Shown piece after piece: positions 31,421 to 41,182 of a stretch of 64,000 nt of DNA. The stretch's first letter is position 1, and each line of letters opens with the position of its first letter. The translations under genes and the position numbers were made by a program. Origin of the DNA: Cyclobacteriaceae bacterium. Lineage in GTDB: Bacteria; Bacteroidota; Bacteroidia; Cytophagales; Cyclobacteriaceae. Location: assembly GCA_012033595.1 (NCBI GenBank), contig JAAUQL010000002.1:48824-112823 (forward strand). The letters are read 5' to 3'. The notes under the pieces were generated by a model. The model was not told the origin of the DNA. It saw only the letters and a program-made list of their open reading frames with translations, and did not search any database.

Positions 31421-32770
31421 CTATTCTACCACGATGGTATATCCCCTGATTCCATGCTCATGGCTATCCAATCCTTCGGTCTCGTGCTCTTTGGAAACCC
31501 TAACCCCGATGGTCTTTTTAAGGATAAAGAAAAACAGCAAGCTGAATAGGAAAGCAAAGGCTCCAATAATGGCTACCCCTTTGAGCTGGATAAAAAACTG
31601 CTCAAAACTGGCCATTTTGCCCAGGATACCGACAAATAAGGTTCCAAGTATGCCACAGGTAAGGTGTACCGAAACAGCGCCTACAACATCATCCAATTTG
31701 AGCTTGTCCATGCCTATGGCTGAGAATACGACCACAATACCGCATACCAAACCAATAATCATGGCTTCATTTGGGCTCATTTGATCTGCGCCTGCAGTGA
31801 TGCCTACCAGGCCGGCTAGAATACCGTTGAGCACCATACCGAGATCAAGTCTTCTAAATGCAAGGTAGCCACCCAAAAATCCACCGAGTCCGCCCATAGC
31901 AGCTGCCAGAGTAGTAGTGACACACACCAGGGAGATCGCCTCAGGATCGGCCGAAAGCACCGAACCGCCATTGAAACCATACCAACCGAACCAGAGCAGG
32001 AAGGTACCGATTACTGCCAGTGAGATGTTGGATCCTGGCTTGTCTATTACTTTGCCGTTGTCATATTTACCAAGGCGTGCCCCAATGATGATGATACCCG
32101 CCAAAGCGCCCCATCCACCAACAGAGTGTACCAGGGTAGAACCTGCAAAATCGTAGAATCCCATTTGATCGAGGAAGCCACCGCCCCATTTCCAGCTACC
32201 CACTATGGGATAAATCAGTCCTACAAACGGAATGGTAAAAAGGAAATAAGCGCTAATCTTGATTCGCTCAGCGACCGCACCTGACACAATGGTGGCGCAA
32301 GTGGCAGCAAATACAGCCTGAAACAAGAAATCTGTCCAGTAAGTATAGGCACCTCCGGCATAGGCAATGGGATCGTATCCATCGCCGGGATTCAGGCCAA
32401 GACCAGAACTAGCCAGACCGATAAAACCATTGAAATCGCCAGGGTACATGAGTGCAAAACCGATGACCGCATAAGAGACAATACCGATCAATGTATCGAC
32501 TGTATTTTTGAACAGGATATTCACTGTATTTTTTGATTGGCCAAAGCCTGCTTCAACCGAAGCAAAACCCAATGACATAATAAAAACAAGTACAGCACTA
32601 ATGATCATCCATGAATTGTTGGCCGTAAACAAAGCTGTGGCGGCTGTATCTGCCGCTTCGGCTGCCGATGCTGCCACATCGAGCAACATAATATCCGAAA
32701 AGACACCTATGCCTTTTGCTCCGGCAATTATTCCGGGATCGGCAATCAAACTTGTAAAAAGAGTCTCCAT
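31421..32770 (-). CDS. amt: Ammonium transporter (Amt/Rh family)
   Basis: Inner-membrane ammonium channel of 449 residues with about 11-12 membrane helices. Family landmarks are FASVEAGFGQSKNTVNILFKN, GAVAERIKISAYFLF, the twin-His helices DFAGSTLVHSVGGWGALAG and DVVGAVSVHLTCGILGTLF, FLLWFGWYGFNGGS, and GADQMSPNEAMIIGLVCG. The N-terminus has ~30 extra residues before the first AANSWMIISAVLVFIMSLG-type helix. No glnB/P-II gene is adjacent, although this pairing is common. It heads a minus-strand pair with the porin gene and lies near glnN. Confidence 0.96.
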   Translation of the reverse strand: METLFTSLIADPGIIAGAKGIGVFSDIMLLDVAASAAEAADTAATALFTANNSWMIISAVLVFIMSLGFASVEAGFGQSKNTVNILFKNTVDTLIGIVSYAVIGFALMYPGDFNGFIGLASSGLGLNPGDGYDPIAYAGGAYTYWTDFLFQAVFAATCATIVSGAVAERIKISAYFLFTIPFVGLIYPIVGSWKWGGGFLDQMGFYDFAGSTLVHSVGGWGALAGIIIIGARLGKYDNGKVIDKPGSNISLAVIGTFLLWFGWYGFNGGSVLSADPEAISLVCVTTTLAAAMGGLGGFLGGYLAFRRLDLGMVLNGILAGLVGITAGADQMSPNEAMIIGLVCGIVVVFSAIGMDKLKLDDVVGAVSVHLTCGILGTLFVGILGKMASFEQFFIQLKGVAIIGAFAFLFSLLFFFILKKTIGVRVSKEHETEGLDSHEHGIRGYTIVVE

Positions 32771-33926
32771 AATAATTGTAATTAGTTTAGAAAATTTGAA
32801 TAATGAATTAATTTTACTTTTATACTAACAACTCAATATCGATTGTCTAGCTGCCGGATTTTCGACTTACCTTTTCCATCCGATCCTTAGTTTTCAAATA
32901 TGAGCTTTGCAACACCCTGAATTCAAATATTACTTTGCAAATGTATGAAGCTATTCCACAATTTAATATTTATCAATTATAAATACATTTCATACATTTT
33001 TTGCATTTCAAGACATATAGAACTAACATTATTTCACTTTTTAAGCATATTAATTGCCATTATCATAATATAAAAGGCAGTGTGTAATTCATTTCTCTGA
33101 AAATTATTTATTATTATAATCATATTTTATTGTACTATTCTAATTATACAGGTCATTTTTACATTTATTTTATGCGCTATACATTTTTTTAGGTTCCTAT
33201 TTTATCCTATTAAATATACTTTTATGCTTTTTAACATTCTTTAGGATTCGTTTCATACCTATTTTCTTATGTTTTCATGTGTTTATTGCTTTTTTGCTTC
33301 TATTTTGAAGCAACATGAAGCAATTCTCGCTCAATTTGCTCTGATCATTTATTTAAAATATCTCACTTATTGTTTTAAGCATAAAAGGGGACAGCAGCAT
33401 TCATTCTATGGCAGGCAAGGGCAAACCTTTTTGAGAAGCTCAAAAGTTTCTGATTAGATCACGTTTTCACTTATCTCGCCCAGGGACTATTGGGACAAAA
33501 AATAAATAGCTTTGGCAAGCAGAGTGCCAGAGCCTGGGGTCAGCGCGGTGCATGGCTATAGAAATACAACATTTATACTAAACAGGCTGGCGAGGCGCAC
33601 CTTTTGCCACGAACCAGGCTTAGACACTCAGAAAGCTTTCTGCCTATCCTTCCCTCTTGTGTTAAAGGGTATTTTAATTGAACAATAAAATATGAGTAAA
33701 ATACAATTGGCCAAAAAAGCATTTTGACTATTTCGATATGTAATATGATTATTGTAGTAATATTTTTAGCAAGCCTTGTTTCTTATGAATCTTTTGCTAC
33801 CTTTCAAATTCCTATGAAAACATATCATTTTCAAAAAGAGTACTATTTGTATTAGTAAATTTTACCTTTTTTGAACGTGGCCGTGAATAATTGTTGACGA
33901 GTTATATTGTTTCTTTAAAAAGTACA
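32771..33926. other. Gene-free, strongly AT-rich 1.15-kb region
   Basis: No supported gene. 32930-33460 is very AT-rich with many short A/T runs; a more GC-balanced patch occupies about 33470-33660. The left edge must hold the amt promoter (no exact TAnnTTTG found close to the start). A 62-codon plus-strand frame at 33269-33457 has no domain and is not called. Confidence 0.7.
32939..32999. repeat. 11-bp inverted repeat upstream of amt
   Basis: AAATGTATGAA (32939-32949) and TTCATACATTT (32989-32999) are perfect inverted copies separated by 39 bp, about 170-230 bp upstream of the amt start. They could be paired operator half-sites or a loop structure; the regulator is unknown. Confidence 0.55.
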
Positions 33927-34253
33927 ATGAGTCCAAGACAAAAAAACATTAGCATTATCCACAACTGTGAACAGCACTTTAGCGAATGGCTCAAATGCCG
34001 CCTTTCGGAAAAAGGCATCGCAGATTATGATTACGACAACCTGACCGAGGTATTGAGGCATCATGAAAAAACTCTTGGCGAAATCCGCCAGCACATCAAA
34101 CCCTTGCTCAAGTGGAACAAGATCAAAGATGAGTGCTACCTGCTGTCCACCAAACTGAACGGCTCCGCAGACAGCGATGAATACACGATGAGCTTGATGG
34201 AAAAAACAGCCTTTGAAGGCCAGGTACTCTGGCTTACTCTTCAACAAGATTGA
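33927..34253 (+). CDS. Small hypothetical protein
   Basis: Soluble 108-residue protein from the ATG at 33927 (MSPRQKNISIIHNCEQHFSE). It has no signal peptide or membrane segment, is rich in charged residues and is predicted to be mostly helical (LTEVLRHHEKTLGEIRQHIK). Two Cys residues (HNCEQ, LKCRL) are eleven residues apart, and a third is in DECYLL. I do not recognise the family. It precedes the SpmA/SpmB-like gene by 125 bp on the same strand. Codon use looks like its neighbours, which supports it being real. Confidence 0.6.
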   Translation: MSPRQKNISIIHNCEQHFSEWLKCRLSEKGIADYDYDNLTEVLRHHEKTLGEIRQHIKPLLKWNKIKDECYLLSTKLNGSADSDEYTMSLMEKTAFEGQVLWLTLQQD

Positions 34254-34378
34254 CGCCTTCCCTTCATTTTTTTTATTCCATTCCCCACCGATTGAGCATT
34301 TTCAATATCTTTTACCATTTTTATAATTTCGTCGACAGTGTATAGTCGGTTTTGCTCAACATATTGGATCAGGTAATT

Positions 34379-35611
34379 ATGGTACTAAACTACATCTGGG
34401 TTTCTTTTTTCGTAATAGCTTTTTTACTTGCTTTTTTCAGACTCATATTTCTTGGTGATACCCAGGTGTTTACGGAGATTTTCCAGTCAACCATAGATGC
34501 CTCCAAGTTGGGCTTTGAGATTTCGATCGGCCTCACGGGCGTGCTCACCTTCTGGCTTGGTATAGTAAAAATAGGTGAAAAGGGAGGCATGGTAAAAATC
34601 ATGTACAAACTGGTCGGCCCGTTTTTCCGCAAACTCTTTCCCGAAATTCCCAAAAACCATCCCGTTCTTGGCCCTCTTTTGCTCAACCTTTCAGCCAACA
34701 TGCTCAACCTCGACAATGCCGCTACTCCGCTGGGACTCAAGGCCATGGAAGGTTTGCAAGAGCTCAATCCAAACAAAGATCAGGCTTCCGATGCTCAAAT
34801 CATGTTTTTGGTGCTCAATACCTCCGGTCTCACTATTATACCCATCAATATTATGGTGTACCGGGCTCAAATGGGGGCGGCAAATCCTGCTGATATTTTC
34901 CTCCCCATATTGCTGGCTACGTTCTTTTCTACTTTGGCAGGCCTGGTAGCGGTAAGTTTTTACCAAAAGATCAACCTGTTTGACAAGGTTATTTTGATAT
35001 ATCTCGGCAGCATTACTGCTTTCATTGGGTTTATCATCTTCTATTTCACCACATTAGACCAAGCCCGGATTCAGGAAATCTCTCAGCTTTCCAGTCATCT
35101 TATTCTCTTTTCTTTGATCATAGGCATGATGGCTCTGGGCATAAGAAAGAAAAATAACCTCTACGACGATTTTATAGAAGGTGCCAAAGAAGGGTTTTCT
35201 GTAGCCATCAAAATTATCCCCTACCTCATAGCCATTCTTGTTGGGATTGCCGTTTTCCGAACCAGCGGAGCCATGGACTACCTGGTAAGCGGCATTGCGT
35301 GGACGATCGGCTTTCTGGGTTTCAACACCGATTTTGTCGCAGCTTTGCCAACAGCATTGATGAAACCGCTTAGCGGGGGTGGGGCGCGCGGCATGATGAT
35401 AGACACCATGGAAACCTACGGCGCCGATTCGTTTGCTGGCCGGGTGGCAAGTGTTTTTCAGGGATCGACCGAAACCACATTTTATGTTTTGGCTTTATAT
35501 TTTGGATCGGTCAATATCAAAAATACCCGCTATGCCGTTACCTGTGGTTTGATTGCTGATTTTGCAGGAGTGGTCGCGGCCATATTTTTGAGCTATCTAT
35601 TTTTTCATTGA
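34379..35611 (+). CDS. Nucleoside-recognition (SpmA/SpmB-like fused) membrane protein
   Basis: Polytopic inner-membrane protein of 410 residues (start MVLNYIWVSFFVIAF at 34379; an upstream in-frame start at 34352 would add nine residues). Two 'Gate' (nucleoside recognition) domains are visible. The first, around GLTGVLTFWLGIVKIGEKGGMV, continues to LLNLSANMLNLDNAATPLGLKAM; the second is around IKIIPYLIAILVGIAVFR, continuing to SGGGARGMMIDTMETYGADS and QGSTETTFYVLALYFG. This is the fused form of spore maturation proteins A and B found in non-sporulating Bacteroidota. The transported or bound substrate is unknown. Confidence 0.88.
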   Translation: MVLNYIWVSFFVIAFLLAFFRLIFLGDTQVFTEIFQSTIDASKLGFEISIGLTGVLTFWLGIVKIGEKGGMVKIMYKLVGPFFRKLFPEIPKNHPVLGPLLLNLSANMLNLDNAATPLGLKAMEGLQELNPNKDQASDAQIMFLVLNTSGLTIIPINIMVYRAQMGAANPADIFLPILLATFFSTLAGLVAVSFYQKINLFDKVILIYLGSITAFIGFIIFYFTTLDQARIQEISQLSSHLILFSLIIGMMALGIRKKNNLYDDFIEGAKEGFSVAIKIIPYLIAILVGIAVFRTSGAMDYLVSGIAWTIGFLGFNTDFVAALPTALMKPLSGGGARGMMIDTMETYGADSFAGRVASVFQGSTETTFYVLALYFGSVNIKNTRYAVTCGLIADFAGVVAAIFLSYLFFH

Positions 35612-35755
35612 GTAATTTACCCCGGCAGTTTAACATTGGAATGACCGTGAAATCGAAGTTGAAACCCAAAGGCCAGCTATTTCAACGCCAGAATCAATAA
35701 AACGAGCCGGCTCGATATTTTACCCGATGAACCGTAAATTTATGGCTCAAACTAT

Positions 35756-35763
35756 TACCTTTG
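35756..35763 (+). promoter_or_regulatory. -7 box upstream of the DUF7832-like gene
   Basis: TACCTTTG matches TAnnTTTG and lies 33 bp before the ATG at 35797. No TTG at -33 was seen. Confidence 0.45.
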
Positions 35764-35796
35764 CGCATTATTTTTAATACGATTTAGCTTTAGGAT

Positions 35797-36243
35797 ATGA
35801 TTGGTGAGAAAAAACAGGATAAGGTGTACGATTTGGCTAAAAATCATTTCTTAGGTGATTTCCCATCCTCCCTACCCATCGAAAAGGCATACCTGCATAT
35901 CGGCATATATATGGGCTGGATCATCGAAAACGAATTGTTCTCAGACTATTTTGAAGATGAAGCTTCTACAGAAATCTATCGATTTACCAGGCGCGAGATT
36001 GGGTGCATCATTCTGGCCGAAATTTGGAACGGGGCTTTAAGCCATGAATTGTTCAACGAAGAGGCCAACCTTTTCACCTATTATTATTACGCAGGAGGTA
36101 TCTTTAAAAAAGACTATACTGAAGTACTCGTAAAATCGCATAAAACAATTTACCATGTGGAAGATACATGGGAAAATTTTGACAAAATAAGCAAGCGGAT
36201 GACAGAGCGATTTAACGAATGGAAGAGCCTGACCAAAAGCTAA
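35797..36243 (+). CDS. DUF7832-like small cytoplasmic protein
   Basis: Soluble 148-residue protein (MIGEKKQDKVYDLAKNHFLG). The segment FPSSLPIEKAYLHIGIYMGW followed by IIENELFSD resembles DUF7832-type proteins, which are often found as stand-alone immunity-like or orphan proteins. The rest is helical and aromatic-rich (NLFTYYYYAGGIFKKDYTEV). No toxin gene is adjacent, so an immunity role has no support here. It has its own -7 box and appears monocistronic. Function unknown. Confidence 0.65.
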   Translation: MIGEKKQDKVYDLAKNHFLGDFPSSLPIEKAYLHIGIYMGWIIENELFSDYFEDEASTEIYRFTRREIGCIILAEIWNGALSHELFNEEANLFTYYYYAGGIFKKDYTEVLVKSHKTIYHVEDTWENFDKISKRMTERFNEWKSLTKS

Positions 36244-36744
36244 AATCCCACCATTCAAACCTGGCTTTGCCGGCCAAAATGATCATGCGGTCATATAATC
36301 ATCTACTCCAACATTCCTTTGGATGTCAGTTAGCCATGTGGCGAAAAAAAAATAGGGAGGCTAATTTACATAAATCTCGCCCGCCGGAGGTCAGTAAATC
36401 CGGGTTAAACCCAATTATCATATTTCCGGATAGTTCACCAGGATTTTATCTTTTTTTTGCGCTGTTTTTTTTAAAGGTTATTCGGATCTAAGGATAATAA
36501 AGCGTGCAATTGAAAAATTATATTAAACAAGCATTGAATCAATCTGCTACTCGCAAAGCTTAATTACACCTGAATGGCCATGGTTCTTACTTTCTTTTCC
36601 TTGATGCTCAGTAAGTAAGCAAAGGAAAATCAAGACAAAACCATGCTTCCGCGCGCTGCCCGGCGCACCGTCCGCTGTGTTGTCAGGCCTGTGCTCGTTT
36701 CCCTTAGCTTATTCATTCACAAATTTTACGCTTTTCAGCAGGTT
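36244..36744. repeat. Gene-free 500-bp spacer with a degenerate dispersed-repeat-like element
   Basis: No gene is supported. The segment ~36580-36730 contains imperfect inverted copies (TTTTCCTT 36595-36602 / AAGGAAAA 36622-36629), followed by a GC-rich stretch (36649-36690) unlike the surrounding AT-rich DNA. The TTACTTTCTTTT...AAAGGAAAATCAAGAC pattern is reminiscent of a dispersed intergenic repeat I know from other Bacteroidota genomes, but here it is degenerate. Copy number cannot be judged from one window. Confidence 0.4.
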
Positions 36745-39000
36745 CTACTTAAACCTGTTTCTCAGCTCAGCCAGTTTGTCTTCCATGGTACCCTCCGATG
36801 CTTTCTGAGCACGCTGTTCTTTCTTTTCCCGCTTTTCCTGTTTAGATGCCTTAGGCTTCTCGCCAAAGGGATCAGATTTCATAGACAATGAAATTCGCTT
36901 TCGCGGAATGTCCACTTCCAATACGGTCACCTTCACCTTCTGCTGAACTTTCACGAAGTCTGCCGGATTTTCCACAAACCGGTCAGCAAGATGGCTTTTA
37001 TGCACCAGCCCATCCTGATGCACCCCGATATCGACAAATGCGCCAAAATTTGTCACATTGGTCACCAAGCCATTGAGCACCATACCCACCTTGAGGTCTT
37101 CCATGGTATGCACATTGTCATCGAATTCGAGCACTTCAAATCGCTCCCGGGGATCACGTCCTGGTTTTTCCAATTCATCCATAATGTCCTTGAGCGTAGG
37201 CAGACCGATGGTATCGGAAATGTATTTTTCTAGTTTCACAGATTTGCGTAAGTCCTTTTCCGCAATCAGGGCTTCGATGCTCGCATCGATGTCTCTGCTC
37301 ATCGCTTCTACAATTTTGTAGGTTTCGGGGTGAACGCCACTGTTGTCTAGGGGGTTTTTCGCATTCTTGATCCGCAAAAAACCAGCAGCCTGCTCAAATA
37401 CCTTATCGCCGAGTCGAGGTACCTTTTTCAATGCTTCGCGACTGGAAAAAGGTCCGTTGGCATTACGGTATTCTACGATGTTTTTTGCCAATGCCGACCC
37501 CAGTCCCGACACATAGCTGAGCAGCTCTTTGCTGGCAGTGTTTACCTCCACTCCCACCTTATTCACGCACGAAACCACCACATCGTCCAGCCCTTGTTTA
37601 AGTGCATGCTGATCTACATCGTGTTGGTACTGGCCCACGCCTATCGACTTCGGGTCTATCTTTACCAGCTCTGCCAAAGGATCCATAAGCCTGCGTCCTA
37701 TTGACACGGAACCGCGGACGGTAAGATCCAGCTCGGGAAATTCTTCCCTGGCCGTGTCGGAAGCCGAATAAATCGAAGCTCCGCTTTCATTGACCATCAC
37801 TACCAATATCTCCTTGGGCAAGCCTACGGATTTTACAAAGCTTTCGGTCTCGCGGGCAGCGGTACCGTTGCCAATAGAAATGGCCTCAATCTGATATTTT
37901 TCGCACATCGCCAACAAGACCGCCGCCGATTGCCTGGTATTTTTTTGAGGTTCGTTAGGAAAAATAGTTTCGTAATGCAGCAATTTGCCTTGCCTGTCGA
38001 GGCACACCAGTTTACAACCCGTCCTGAAACCCGGATCCAGCGCAAGCACATTTTTGGCACCGAGAGGCGCAGACAGCAGCAATTGCTTGAGGTTATCCTT
38101 AAAAACCCCAATGGCTTCGAGATCGGCCATTTTTTTGGTTTCTATCCTCACTTCTGTTTCGATAGATGGCTTTAGCAGGCGCTTGTAAGCATCTTTGATG
38201 GCAATTTCCACCTGTTCCGAACAGGCATTGGAACCCAATAAATATTCATTTTCTATCACCAAAAAAATATCTTCTTCATTTGGTGCGATATCCAGACTTA
38301 AAAACATCTCTTTCTCACCGCGTCGCATGGCCAACAATCGGTGAGAGGCTACCTTGCTGATTGATTCTTCCCATTCGAAGTAGTCTTTGTATTTGACTGC
38401 CTCTGTTTCCTTTCCTTTGATAACCCGTGACTTTATGATGCCGTCGCTCATAAAAATTTTTCGCACCTTGGCCCGTATTTCGGCATCTTCATTTATTTTT
38501 TCAGCTATGATGTCACGCGCGCCCTGCAACGCTTCTTCTACATTGGCCACGCCCTTTTCAGCATCGACATAGTGAACTGCTTCCCTGGTCAGATCAATGG
38601 ATTTTTGCAGCAAGATGATATCTGCCAGCGGTTCCAGCCCCTTTTCCCTGGCCATAGAAGCACGGGTCTTGCGCTTGGGTTTGTAAGGCAAATAAATATC
38701 TTCCAGCACGGACATGGTTTGCGCTTCGTTGATTTTTGCACTTAGCTCAGGGGTCAGTTTGCCCTGCTCGTCTATGGATTTCAATATCGCTTCGCGCCGC
38801 TTATCCAACTCTTTGAGCTGCTCTACCCGATCACGAATATTGGCTATAGCTACTTCGTCAAGACTACCCGTTGCTTCTTTGCGATAGCGGGCAATAAAAG
38901 GCACCGTTCCCCCCTCTTCGATTAATGCGATTACCGCATCTACCTGCTTTTCTTTAATGCCCAACTCAATGGCAACGATGTTTGAATAATTTTTTATCAT
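36745..39000 (-). CDS. tex: RNA-binding transcription accessory protein Tex
   Basis: Conserved nucleic-acid-binding protein, 751 residues, intact. Order: Tex N-terminal helical region (VIALIEEGGTVPFIARYRKE; LEDIYLPYKPKRKTRASMAR), YqgF/RNase-H-like domain (NVLALDPGFRTGCKLVCLD; EAISIGNGTAARETESFV), helix-hairpin-helix (LLSYVSGLGSALAKNIVEYR; LGDKVFEQAAGFLRI), and a C-terminal S1 domain (LKVGMVLNGLVTNVTNFGAF; VDIGVHQDGLVHKSHLAD). A Lys/Glu-rich tail (KQEKREKKEQRAQKASEG) follows. It affects transcription and stress tolerance in other bacteria. It is divergent from the tlpA-like gene across an 81-bp spacer. Confidence 0.97.
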   Translation of the reverse strand: MIKNYSNIVAIELGIKEKQVDAVIALIEEGGTVPFIARYRKEATGSLDEVAIANIRDRVEQLKELDKRREAILKSIDEQGKLTPELSAKINEAQTMSVLEDIYLPYKPKRKTRASMAREKGLEPLADIILLQKSIDLTREAVHYVDAEKGVANVEEALQGARDIIAEKINEDAEIRAKVRKIFMSDGIIKSRVIKGKETEAVKYKDYFEWEESISKVASHRLLAMRRGEKEMFLSLDIAPNEEDIFLVIENEYLLGSNACSEQVEIAIKDAYKRLLKPSIETEVRIETKKMADLEAIGVFKDNLKQLLLSAPLGAKNVLALDPGFRTGCKLVCLDRQGKLLHYETIFPNEPQKNTRQSAAVLLAMCEKYQIEAISIGNGTAARETESFVKSVGLPKEILVVMVNESGASIYSASDTAREEFPELDLTVRGSVSIGRRLMDPLAELVKIDPKSIGVGQYQHDVDQHALKQGLDDVVVSCVNKVGVEVNTASKELLSYVSGLGSALAKNIVEYRNANGPFSSREALKKVPRLGDKVFEQAAGFLRIKNAKNPLDNSGVHPETYKIVEAMSRDIDASIEALIAEKDLRKSVKLEKYISDTIGLPTLKDIMDELEKPGRDPRERFEVLEFDDNVHTMEDLKVGMVLNGLVTNVTNFGAFVDIGVHQDGLVHKSHLADRFVENPADFVKVQQKVKVTVLEVDIPRKRISLSMKSDPFGEKPKASKQEKREKKEQRAQKASEGTMEDKLAELRNRFK

Positions 39001-39047
39001 CTATATTTGAATGTGTATTTAGTCACAAGTTGAAAGAAAAAATCGGG

Positions 39048-39055
39048 CAAAAATA
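39048..39055 (-). promoter_or_regulatory. -7 box of tex
   Basis: Minus strand TATTTTTG, an exact TAnnTTTG match, 47 bp before the tex ATG, in the 81-bp spacer shared with the divergent tlpA-like gene. Confidence 0.45.
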
Positions 39056-39081
39056 GCACTTTGAATTAGAGATAAGACACA

Positions 39082-39662
39082 ATGAAAAAGAAAAAATCGA
39101 TAAAAAGAGAAATCATAGAATGGGGCATTTTTTTGGGAATTATAGGCTTTTTGTTTGCTACAGGCCTTCATACGCCGGTTTTTGGATTTTTGCAAGGCCT
39201 GGTGCTCAAGACGGGGATCATACAACCGAGCATAAACCATGAAGGAGGAAAAACTGCCGACTATGACTTTATGCTCGTAGATGCCAATGGGCGGCAACAA
39301 CCTTTTAGCGATTTTGAAGGTAAAGTTGTATTTGTAAATTTCTGGGCTACCTGGTGTCCACCCTGTGTGGCAGAAATGCCGGATATTCATGAATTGTATC
39401 AGGAAATGAAAGATGAAGACATTGCTTTCGTGCTTATTTCACTAGACGATGACTTTGATAAGGCCAAAAATTTGTAGATCGCAAATCGTATGAATTTCCC
39501 ATCTACCACCTGACGAGTGCATTGCCCGGAGTATTTGAAAGTTCGGCCATTCCCACCACCTACGTGATTGCGCCCAATGGGCAAATAGTAGTGAATAACT
39601 CAGGCATGGCCAAATACAACACGCGCAAATTCAAATCGTTTTTGCGCGAATTAAAGAAATGA
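39082..39662 (+). CDS. TlpA-like membrane-anchored thioredoxin (frameshifted)
   Basis: Thiol:disulfide oxidoreductase of the TlpA/AhpC-TSA group facing the periplasm: an N-terminal membrane anchor (WGIFLGIIGFLFATGL), then a thioredoxin fold with active site WATWCPPC (Cys92, Cys95). The frame breaks at 39466-39470 (five A need a sixth), restoring DKAKKFVDRKSYEFPIYHLT, then the cis-Pro loop SSAIPTTYVIAPNGQIV and the end FLRELKK; 193 residues. Likely substrates are periplasmic Cys pairs, possibly in cytochrome c maturation, which the haem proteins at 52-56 kb would need; that link is inference. Its 3' end overlaps the convergent glycerate kinase gene by 12 bp. Confidence 0.88.
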
Positions 39663-40783
39663 TCGTTTTTGAAAGGAATTCAATAGATTTCCGATCTGCC
39701 GGGCAGTTTGTTCGAGATGGATCCCCGTTTGCCGAATGGCTTCTTCGAGAGGCATAGGTCCATTGGATATGGCAAATACAGCCGAGAAATGTTCATTCAA
39801 TTTATCGATATCAGCTGCCATGCCCGTGAGCATGATAGTCGAATTCCGATGGCTGTAGCCCTGACAGCCACACCAGACGGGCCCTTGCCCCCAATGGTCT
39901 GGCTGTCGGCCTTACCCTCACCAGTGATGAGCAGGTCGGCATGGGTCAATTGCTTTTCAAAACCCATCTTCTCCAATAAAAAATCTACCCCGCCCAGCAT
40001 GCGTGCATTGAAATGTGCCATTAAACCCAGCGCAATACCACCTGCTGCCCCGGCACCTTTTGTGTTTTTGTAGTCCTTCCCGGTATGTTTGTAAATAAAA
40101 TCATTGAAATTTGCCATAGCCTTTTCGAGCTGTTGTACCTGGATGTTGTCGGCTCCTTTCTGAGGGCCAAATACATGCGCTGCACCTTTGGGGCCCAACA
40201 GAGGGTTTTCTACATCACTCAAAATCACCATTTCCACACCGCGGAATCTGTGATCTATTTTCTGAAGATCAATGCCCGAAAAACCCAGCAATGGATTGCC
40301 TGGCATATCGCCACCATTCCACACCATCAGGGCACCCATTGCCTGCAACATGCCCATGCCGCCATCTACCGTGGCACTTCCGCCAACGCCTAAAATGATC
40401 TTCTTTGCACCCGCATTCAATGCCTCCACCATCAGTTGACCTGTCCCATAAGAGCTGCACTTTGCCGGGTTCAATTCGTTCGCTTTTAGCAGACCTATGC
40501 CTGATGCTTTAGCCATTTCAATTGTGGCAGTATGCGTGGCTGAGTGCATCAGCCATTTTGCTTTTATACTCCTGCCCAGAGGATCCTTCACCTCCGACTC
40601 GCGGATTTCACCACCCATGGCGCTTTGGCAAACTTCCAGCGTATGATCGCCTCCATCCGCTATTGGAAAAAGATGGCATTCGGCATTAAGTTGGCTTTGC
40701 TCCAATCCCTTTTGGATATGCCTGGCCACTTCGAAGGCATTCAGGCTGCCTTTAAAAGAATTCGGGGCGATGATTATTTTCAT
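39651..40783 (-). CDS. Glycerate kinase (frameshifted)
   Basis: Phosphorylates D-glycerate with ATP (GlxK/GarK class, normally the 2-phosphoglycerate-forming type). Family signatures are MKIIIAPNSFKGSLNAFEVA, FPIADGGDHTLEV, KIILGVGGSATVDGGMGMLQ and LLITGEGKADSQTIGGKGPS. The frame breaks at 39841, where one more G on the plus strand restores AIGIPTIMLTGMAADIDKLN and a 377-residue protein of normal length. Neighbours give no pathway context; glycerate could come from glyoxylate or sugar-acid catabolism. Confidence 0.92.
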
Positions 40784-41119
40784 TTGTATGGATTTTTGAC
40801 ACTTTGCAGCTTCAGTTTTAAAATATCTGGATAGGAGTCAAATAACAAAAAATCAAATGTGAAATAAAACTCCGGGCACAAAATAGAATAGAATCGAAAC
40901 CATCAAAGGTAAAAACAAGGCCGGCACATCATGTATACCGCACGACCCCTTGTGATATCCGATCTGATTTTGGCTTCTCAAACAGTATATAATGCGCTTT
41001 TTAAGAAAGCGCCCACATTTGCTTAGCAATGCCCGATAGAAGCTTTTAACTTTTTCTCCACTTCACCCTGGGCGGGTAGCAGGTTTTTGGCTTTCTATTA
41101 AAATTTAAACAACAAGCAT
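40784..41119. other. Intergenic, no supported gene
   Basis: About 340 bp between the divergent glycerate kinase gene and the rpsT promoter. No open frame with family character and no repeat was seen. Confidence 0.5.
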
Positions 41120-41150
41120 TTGCCAATAATAAATAATACCTCTACATTTG
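41120..41150 (+). promoter_or_regulatory. Promoter of rpsT
   Basis: TTG at 41120-41122, a 20-bp spacer, and TACATTTG at 41143-41150: both elements of the Bacteroidota housekeeping promoter are present. Start of transcription would be near 41157, giving a leader of about 25 nt. Confidence 0.7.
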
Positions 41151-41182
41151 CAACCTGAATTTTAAGAAAGAATAAATAAGGA

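Noticed and set aside
33269..33457. 62-codon plus-strand frame in AT-rich DNA
   Set aside because: Low-complexity context and no recognisable features.
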